Under the pieces are notes generated by a model. That model saw only the letters and a program-made list of their open reading frames with translations. It had not been told where the DNA came from and did not search any database. 64,000 nucleotides of DNA from Diphasiastrum complanatum (lineage: Eukaryota > Streptophyta > Lycopodiopsida > Lycopodiales > Lycopodiaceae): positions 33,206,317 to 33,270,316 of the forward strand of contig CM055109.1 of assembly GCA_029204225.1 (NCBI GenBank). Direction: 5' to 3'. Below, one piece after another: positions 58,548 through 64,000 of the stretch. The stretch's first letter is position 1. Each line of letters begins with the position of its first letter. The position numbers were made by a program, and so were the translations under genes.

Positions 58548-59171
58548 GACGAATAATAACGGTTGGAGTATTTTAAAACAATGCCAACGCTGCTACGAGA
58601 GCCAGACTCTGGATCAAGAAATCATAGTAATCCAAGATATGGATAGATGATTTGAGATCAATGTTCTAGACTAATCCTAACGTATTAGATTTTTATATCC
58701 TGTTCAAATTCCTTGAAAACCGTTCTGCTGGCGCGGAAATGACTAAGGAAACCTATGGAATTGCGCTCCAGCGTAAATTCAACATAAAAAACCTGTCGAT
58801 TTCTGGCAGATACTAGGAACACAGACAAGATTTTAAGAGGTGAGAAGCAAACTCCGCCTTCAAGAAACTTCAAGAGCAACTTCCAAACACATTTCTCGAA
58901 TCACCTTCAACCAAAATCATGTTGACCAGCAGGTAGCACAACAGCGCAACCAAAGGGGATGAACCGCTAGCGAACGAGCTTACTCCTGTAGCCGCCAGAA
59001 ACACCACATGCAGATAATTACAGACCACGTAAAAAACCAGAGCTTCGTGATACTAAAACACGACGCAATCCAGGTTTCCAAAAAGACCAACAGCATCCCC
59101 AAGCTCCAACAGATTTCGTTCAAATCCAAGCCCAATTCTAGTCGTCTTTCACCATCGCCAAAGAGAAAAAC

Positions 59172-59207
<36 letters not shown>

Positions 59208-59281
59208 AGCAGAAGTTACAGCGGATCGACAAAAGCGAGAGAGAAGACAAAGAAGCTCAAGAAAGGCCAGCCTTATTTATA
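58548..59281 (-). promoter_or_regulatory. TATA box, CT-rich 5' leader and possible leader intron
   Basis: On the minus strand TATAAATA lies at 59281-59274, about 730 bp before the ATG. Downstream comes a long (CT)n run (about 59206-59176), a typical plant 5'-UTR feature. A donor-like AAGGTGATTC near 58908 and an acceptor-like GTAGCAG near 58592 could bound a leader intron. Several short upstream ATGs exist if the intron is not removed. Confidence 0.55.
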
Positions 59282-59408
59282 CAGAGAGACCGATTGGAGG
59301 TTTCCTTTTCTATTTTATTTATTTATTTATTCATTTTTAATTTCTTGTGAGATAAAACAGCACAAATAATTACATACTAGAAAAGTCTAGGTTCTAGGAC
59401 GCATTAAT

Positions 59409-60325
59409 TTAGGTCCGTGTTTAGTTGGTGATCGTACATTATACGGTATTTTTAAATCTATACGACATTCAAAATATTGATCAAAATATATTAATATACG
59501 ACCTATTTTATATTGATCAAAATATATCAATATACGAGTTCTTTTTTTTCTTCGTTTTCTTAGTAATCGGCCGTCCGTGTTTAGTTAGGGACCGTACATT
59601 ATACGGTATTATACAACATTCAAAATATTGATCAAAATATATTAATATACGTGTTCTTTTTTCTCTTCGTCTTCTCGCTGATCTTGGTGCTGGTGCTCTC
59701 ATTTTATTGCTTCTATTGCAGCGACTAGAATTGGTAGCTTGATCTGGATTTAGTTTACGATGGGGAGCAAGGTGCTGAATCCAGAGAATATCAATGAAAA
59801 TGTTCTCCGAGGTGAAATTTTTGTGATCGTGTGTTTTTCTTCATGATTTGCGTATTTTTCCTTTTTCCCCCTGCGCCTGCCTGCTCCGCGCCTGCCTGCT
59901 CCAGTGTGTTATTCTATTATCTGCCATGATATTATCGTAGAGTTTGCAGCATTGGGTTGGGTTTGATTTGGGTTTCGTATGATCTTGCCGTGCTTTTGTT
60001 GTTTTTGGGTGTGCGTGGGAGCGCGGACGCTGGTGCTGGTCGGCAGTTGCGACTAGAGCTTCTTCATTTCACCATCGCCAACAAAAAAACAGAACTAGAG
60101 CTTCTTCATTTCACCATCGCCTACAAAAAAAACAGCCTGATTTCACCATCGCCAATTAGAGAAACAGAGAAACAGCCACCCGGGCGATGGTTTCATACGG
60201 TACACCATGTATTCAATGAACGCACGAAGAGATGAACGGGTGAAGAGACGTATTCATACGGTATGAATACATATAAAATGACGTATTATAAAAAAAAGTG
60301 CTAATAATTTAAGATAACGGGCCCT
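59409..60325. mobile_element. Candidate TIR element (PIF/Harbinger-like ends)
   Basis: The left end TTA-GGTCCGTGTTTAG (from 59409) and the right end TAACGGGCCC-TTA (to 60325) show similar inverted ends and a possible TTA duplication. Inside, two direct copies of CCGTGTTTAGTTRGKGAYCG and TACATTATACGGTA lie at about 59413-59455 and 59572-59615. Three copies of TTTCACCATCGCC lie at about 60067-60155. A first-exon-like coding piece lies at 59760-59811. Ends are imperfect, so the element call is tentative. Confidence 0.35.
59760..59811 (+). pseudogene. Possible first exon of an alanine aminotransferase-like gene
   Basis: ATG frame MGSKVLNPENINENVLR ends at a donor-like CGAG/GTGAAATT followed by T-rich sequence. 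An acceptor-like TTCTATTGCAG lies about 40 bp upstream of the ATG. The word ENINENVL followed by RGEIF if the donor is read through resembles the N-terminus of plant alanine aminotransferases (NINPKVL...RGEIV) and glutamate:glyoxylate aminotransferases (NENV...RGEL). No further exons are seen within 4 kb, so it would be a truncated or captured fragment. The match is short. Confidence 0.3.
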
Positions 60326-60461
60326 TATCTACTAAGTAATTAATAAAAAATAAATAAATAAAAGTCTTGAAGTCTCGAGTATTGAAGTCTGAGAAGTCCT
60401 AGTCCAGCTTCACGGGACTTCATGGCACGGCGAGATTCACATCCAACCGTTTGGATTTTCC

Positions 60462-61668
60462 CACGTGTCAACGTAGCACGTGTCACCAGATCGATAGTTG
60501 CTGAGAGGACACGTGGCAGAGCGTGAGAAGCGAACGGCGTATCCAACGGTCGAGGGCTCTGAGTAGCGTCGTGTTTTCAGGGTTGGAATCGTCCACCTGT
60601 CGCTATGCGTTAAAAGTCCAAAACTTAAACGAGACGTCAGAACGGAGACCCGACCTGTCATTTTCAGCGGTTACATTTGATTATTGATACTTCCCAAAAA
60701 AAAAAAAAAAAAATCCAAAAGTAAAATAAAATAAACTAAACACGGGAAGTTCTGTTTCCCCGACGAAAGGTAACTACAATATTAACTACATCATACCGTC
60801 TCAGCCCGCCACCATTGGATATCTAGAAAACACCAGATCTCGCCACGTGCACAGACATGGCACCATGATTTGTTATCCACGTGGCCAATGGACACGTGGA
60901 GGCCATCGAAGGTGGATGGATTGTGAGAATGACACAGACAGATGCGATTGGTGAAAAGTGAAATGGGACGACGGACGGTGAAGTTGGAGGCCTTCAGCCA
61001 ACCCTCCAGAATGATGGGTGACAGGTAAGTACGTCCACCTAACCTGGCATTCAGCCTTCATGGGTCACCGTCTACGGACGTCCGGATTAAACACATTTTC
61101 TTATTTCTCCCAAAGGGGACCCCTGATTGGGCCGAGGAATAATGACGCCCGTCAGGGACGTACGCGACCAGCCGGTGAAGGGCGCCAGTCAGGCGAACTG
61201 TCCATTTTGCCAGCTGTCTTCTGCTGCGATTTGCACGCTTCGCAAAGGCATCCGTCCAGCGGCGGTCCAGCCTTCCACCTGTCGGTTTCCATTTCGTCAA
61301 ACCATCAAATTGACGTGTACCACACCTTCAACTCCCCGTTAGATGCTGGCCATCTGTTGTCAGAGTATACACGTGGCAGAATCAGAGTATATAATTTATT
61401 CTGGTAGAAAAATTTGAAACTCTTCGACTTTTCAATCTGACGGGTTTGGCCAGGATTCCCTGTCAACTGACAAATTGTCCTATAAGAAGACTAAGAAGCA
61501 ATCTTTCAGACCGAAGCCCGTGACAGGTTGACGTGCAATGCAGGTTGCAAACTTCACGTCGTGACATGCAAGTCACCGGTCACGGATGACCGGCGCACCG
61601 CCTGCCATAAAGAAGCGTCCACGCGGCAGACGGCTCGTGGGACTACTACAATGCATCTCGGACACGTG
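60462..61668. promoter_or_regulatory. Cluster of eight CACGTG (G-box/ABRE-type) sites
   Basis: Perfect CACGTG palindromes at 60462, 60477, 60510, 60844, 60878, 60893, 61370 and 61663. Three share the context CACGTGGCAG. bZIP and bHLH factors bind such sites, and ACGTGGC is the ABA-response core. The stretch is markedly GC-richer than its surroundings and contains no coding frame. It could be an upstream control region of the gene at 57.7-59.3 kb, or the promoter of a lost or unseen gene. Confidence 0.55.
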
Positions 61669-61921
61669 GCAGTGTGACCGCTCTCCTATTTTCTATTTTC
61701 ATCTATTTTACTGTGTATTTTTTATTATTTTTATTTTTAATATAATAATGTACGAGGTACGGTTAGGGGGAGTTAAATTCATAAAAAGAAAGGCTGGTGG
61801 TTGCATAGCAGTACTTTGTAATGCGTAGGTCTTGAGTCGTGACAAAACAGAACAAAACAAAACAAAACAAAATAAAACCATATCAACAAACCTATTTGAT
61901 TCTCTATTATGAATTATTTTA
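61669..61921. other. Non-coding, with an (AAAAC)n run
   Basis: An ACAAA-unit repeat at about 61842-61880 follows AGGTCTTGAGTCGTGAC, which weakly resembles a tRNA-type B box. A SINE 3' end is possible. No gene. Confidence 0.35.
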
Positions 61922-62029
61922 GGAGCCGGGCAGATGACATTCTGATGCAGAGTCCTGGGCTCTAGGCCTCATGCCTAGTCCTGGGGCTCTGGGCCTCTAA
62001 CTTCTTACCAAGCAGAATGTCATTTGCCT
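61922..62029. repeat. Foldback element, ~108 bp
   Basis: Left end GGAGCCGGGCAGATGACATT and inverted right end CAGAATGTCATTTGCCT. The middle is GC-rich and itself palindromic (AGTCCTGGGCTCTAGGCC, GGGCTCTGGGCC). Third member of the family at 9502 and 11735. Confidence 0.6.
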
Positions 62030-64000
62030 ACAAGATTGAAGCTTATTATCACTATCCAGGCCATTGGGATTTGGCAATTGCCACTCTCCATGTGGCATGC
62101 CACATGGTAATCAAAGATTTGGCTTGTTCAAATCAGGCAATGCTAATAAGACACAAGGCTCCATAATCTACTTCTATTGTTTCTAATGGGCACTCTGACT
62201 TTTTTTTTTTACATTCTCATTATGAAACGGACATTGCATCTAAAAAGTAGAATCATCATAAGCAATTGTGCTACTCATTTTGCTTTTTAAGCAGATTGAA
62301 AAATGGACAGAAAAAGCCTCATTTGCCCATCACATATTAGGTACATGCCATTCGATTATAATATATAATTTTGGACTCGAGCAATCAAGGGGCAGAAGCC
62401 ATGAACATTATCATATGTAATTGCATTTAGCAAGAATTTTGGGCATCTATCTCACACAATTTTCTTTGAAATGGATAGAAATTCATGGGGCATATATTAC
62501 GCAACATAATGTAATCCCTGAAAAGTCTAAAATTCATGCCAAAGGCAAGATCTACATCCAATTTGAATTTCCTATAGGGGGCAGACAGGGTCGATAGTTG
62601 GAAAATAAGTTGATAACATCTTCGTGATTGTAAGTGAGGGGGTAGCAAGGACCATCCAACGATGAATAATCCTCTATATGATGAAAAGATCAACATGCAA
62701 CATTTTAAATTGCTTTATATGATGAATAGATCAAGATAAAACATAAATGCAACATTTTTGACACTTTGGATTGATTGATGAGGTTGTGACCAAAATTATT
62801 GATGAGGTGTGGCCCTTCCATGCATCCTCCATGGGAATATGATGTTTATGAATTTGCAATCAAAGGCCTATTTGCCCTCAAAGAAAATTCTCCTCTTCCA
62901 ATGGTAAATTTAACAAGGTCCATTTTTTTAAAATTCTCACCTTAAAATATATTAGAATTATGTTTAGAAATGATACACCTCTACCTGGAAGGTAGCCTTG
63001 AACATTTATTTCATGTGAAAGCAAAAAACAAAAGAAAGTATTTCAGCTAAAGTTGAGCATGCATGTCAAATTTGAAGTCTATTTGATCATTATTGGGTGC
63101 CCAATGCTATTGGAAAGAGCATATTTCTAACCATGTATGTCAGGCTGGGCCCCACTCTTATTTAAGGGTACTGAAGTCTTCACTTCACGTTTCTCAACAT
63201 GTCCTCTCCAACATCCAAGAGATGTCTGAAGTCCCCACCCTTGGATGAGAGTGGGGCCAACTTATCATTGCAGAGTTGGAATTAGGAACATGCTCTTCCC
63301 AGATATTGACTTTCAATTAAATCTTTTAAGCCATGATCCTTTAATCATTCCAGCTCTAGGTGCAAAATTGTTTCCAATCAAGGCCAATGTTGAATTGTGA
63401 ATGTTATTTAATATTAAAAAACTCTTGCCACTTATGATAGCTCAACCTTGCCATTTTGGAGTCATGTATTCCATGTTTTGGCTCATCCCACTATTCAATG
63501 CATAATGTATTTTTTTTGCACAAAAATTGTAGTCCAAATTATTTTCTACAAGACTACAAAAATAAATTACTTTAAAATATCAACTCCTTGAACATCAGCT
63601 ATGTCATTGCCAACTTTTAAAAACTGCCCTCGGCTCTCCCCCCATACTCCCAATTTTGTTTGTCGTCTCCCTTTCCAGCAATTATTAATTTTATATTTTC
63701 CTCTAGCTTCCTATTGCTCCTTAGTCTTTTTGTTCCATTTTTTTGTCGATCTCGTCCCCTTCTCCCCCCCCCCACCGGCGAAAAAAAAAGTTGTTCTCTA
63801 TCTATCTACACTGGATTTTGGGTGGGCTAGCAACTGTCTTTTTTGCACAACACAACAACAAAATGTATAAGAAAAGAGAAATATATTTTGGAGGGAGCTA
63901 CATCTTTTGAACTATCACTTTAAGACGAGAGTTCATGGTATAGTTTCTCATGGTCAATAGCTCGTTCAGCCACCCACCTTAGGAGCTAGGCAACAATAAC
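62030..64000. other. Non-coding; nothing recognised
   Basis: AT-rich sequence without long frames, repeats with partners in the window, or known protein similarity. A C-run (near 63766) and an A-run (63781) are simple sequence. Confidence 0.4.

Overview
The window looks like repeat-dense nuclear DNA of a land plant, most likely a seed plant; the species cannot be named from the sequence. Supporting signs are plant-type Ty1/copia and Ty3/gypsy elements in several layers of nesting, an L1-like LINE tail, a MULE-like transposase with a SWIM finger, GT-AG introns, a CACGTG-rich promoter-like region, and many in-frame TAG codons at usual glutamine positions, as expected from decay of CHG-methylated CAG.

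Layout. 1-8.4 kb: gypsy and copia fragments in both orientations. 8.5-11.8 kb: a long GA-rich tract followed by palindromes, hairpins and small foldback elements, then a gypsy fragment. 13.3-18.2 kb: a decayed minus-strand copia (copia A) with a 0.9 kb deleted copia (copia B) inserted in its gag-protease frame; host frame and a CATTT duplication can be read on both sides. 18.28-24.04 kb: a full-length plus-strand copia (copia C) with two LTRs and TTGAC duplications. 24.0-27.1 kb: non-coding, with a foldback. 27.09-31.61 kb: a minus-strand copia (copia D) with two LTRs and TCAAT duplications but most of pol deleted. 31.9-34.6 kb: a broken MULE-like transposase. 35-36.3 kb: microsatellites and an LTR-like stretch. 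36.3-40.0 kb: gypsy E. 46.3-49.6 and 49.6-52.5 kb: gypsy F inserted into the RNase H of gypsy G. 53.4-56.2 kb: copia tail, gypsy H and a LINE end.

The most unusual part is 40.0-46.0 kb. It holds the 3' half of an unclassified RNase H-fold (DDE-type) transposase, then two minus-strand genes of unknown function that share a C-terminal motif, flanking a plus-strand gene. That gene starts as a histone H3/CENH3-like protein and runs, through a basic and Pro/Ser-rich linker, into a Ulp1-type (C48) cysteine protease. About ten copies of a 17-bp motif (GATATCGGTTCGACGCG, both orientations) lie in the divergent promoter, inside an intron and downstream. I read this as the decayed remains of a multi-gene DNA transposon that took up or evolved a histone H3-Ulp1 fusion.

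The only convincing ordinary host gene is at 57.7-59.3 kb (minus): an intact 274-residue acidic protein of unknown function with a TATA box and CT-rich 5' leader. Upstream lie a candidate TIR element carrying what may be the first exon of an alanine aminotransferase, and eight CACGTG boxes in 1.2 kb. The last 2 kb show no gene.
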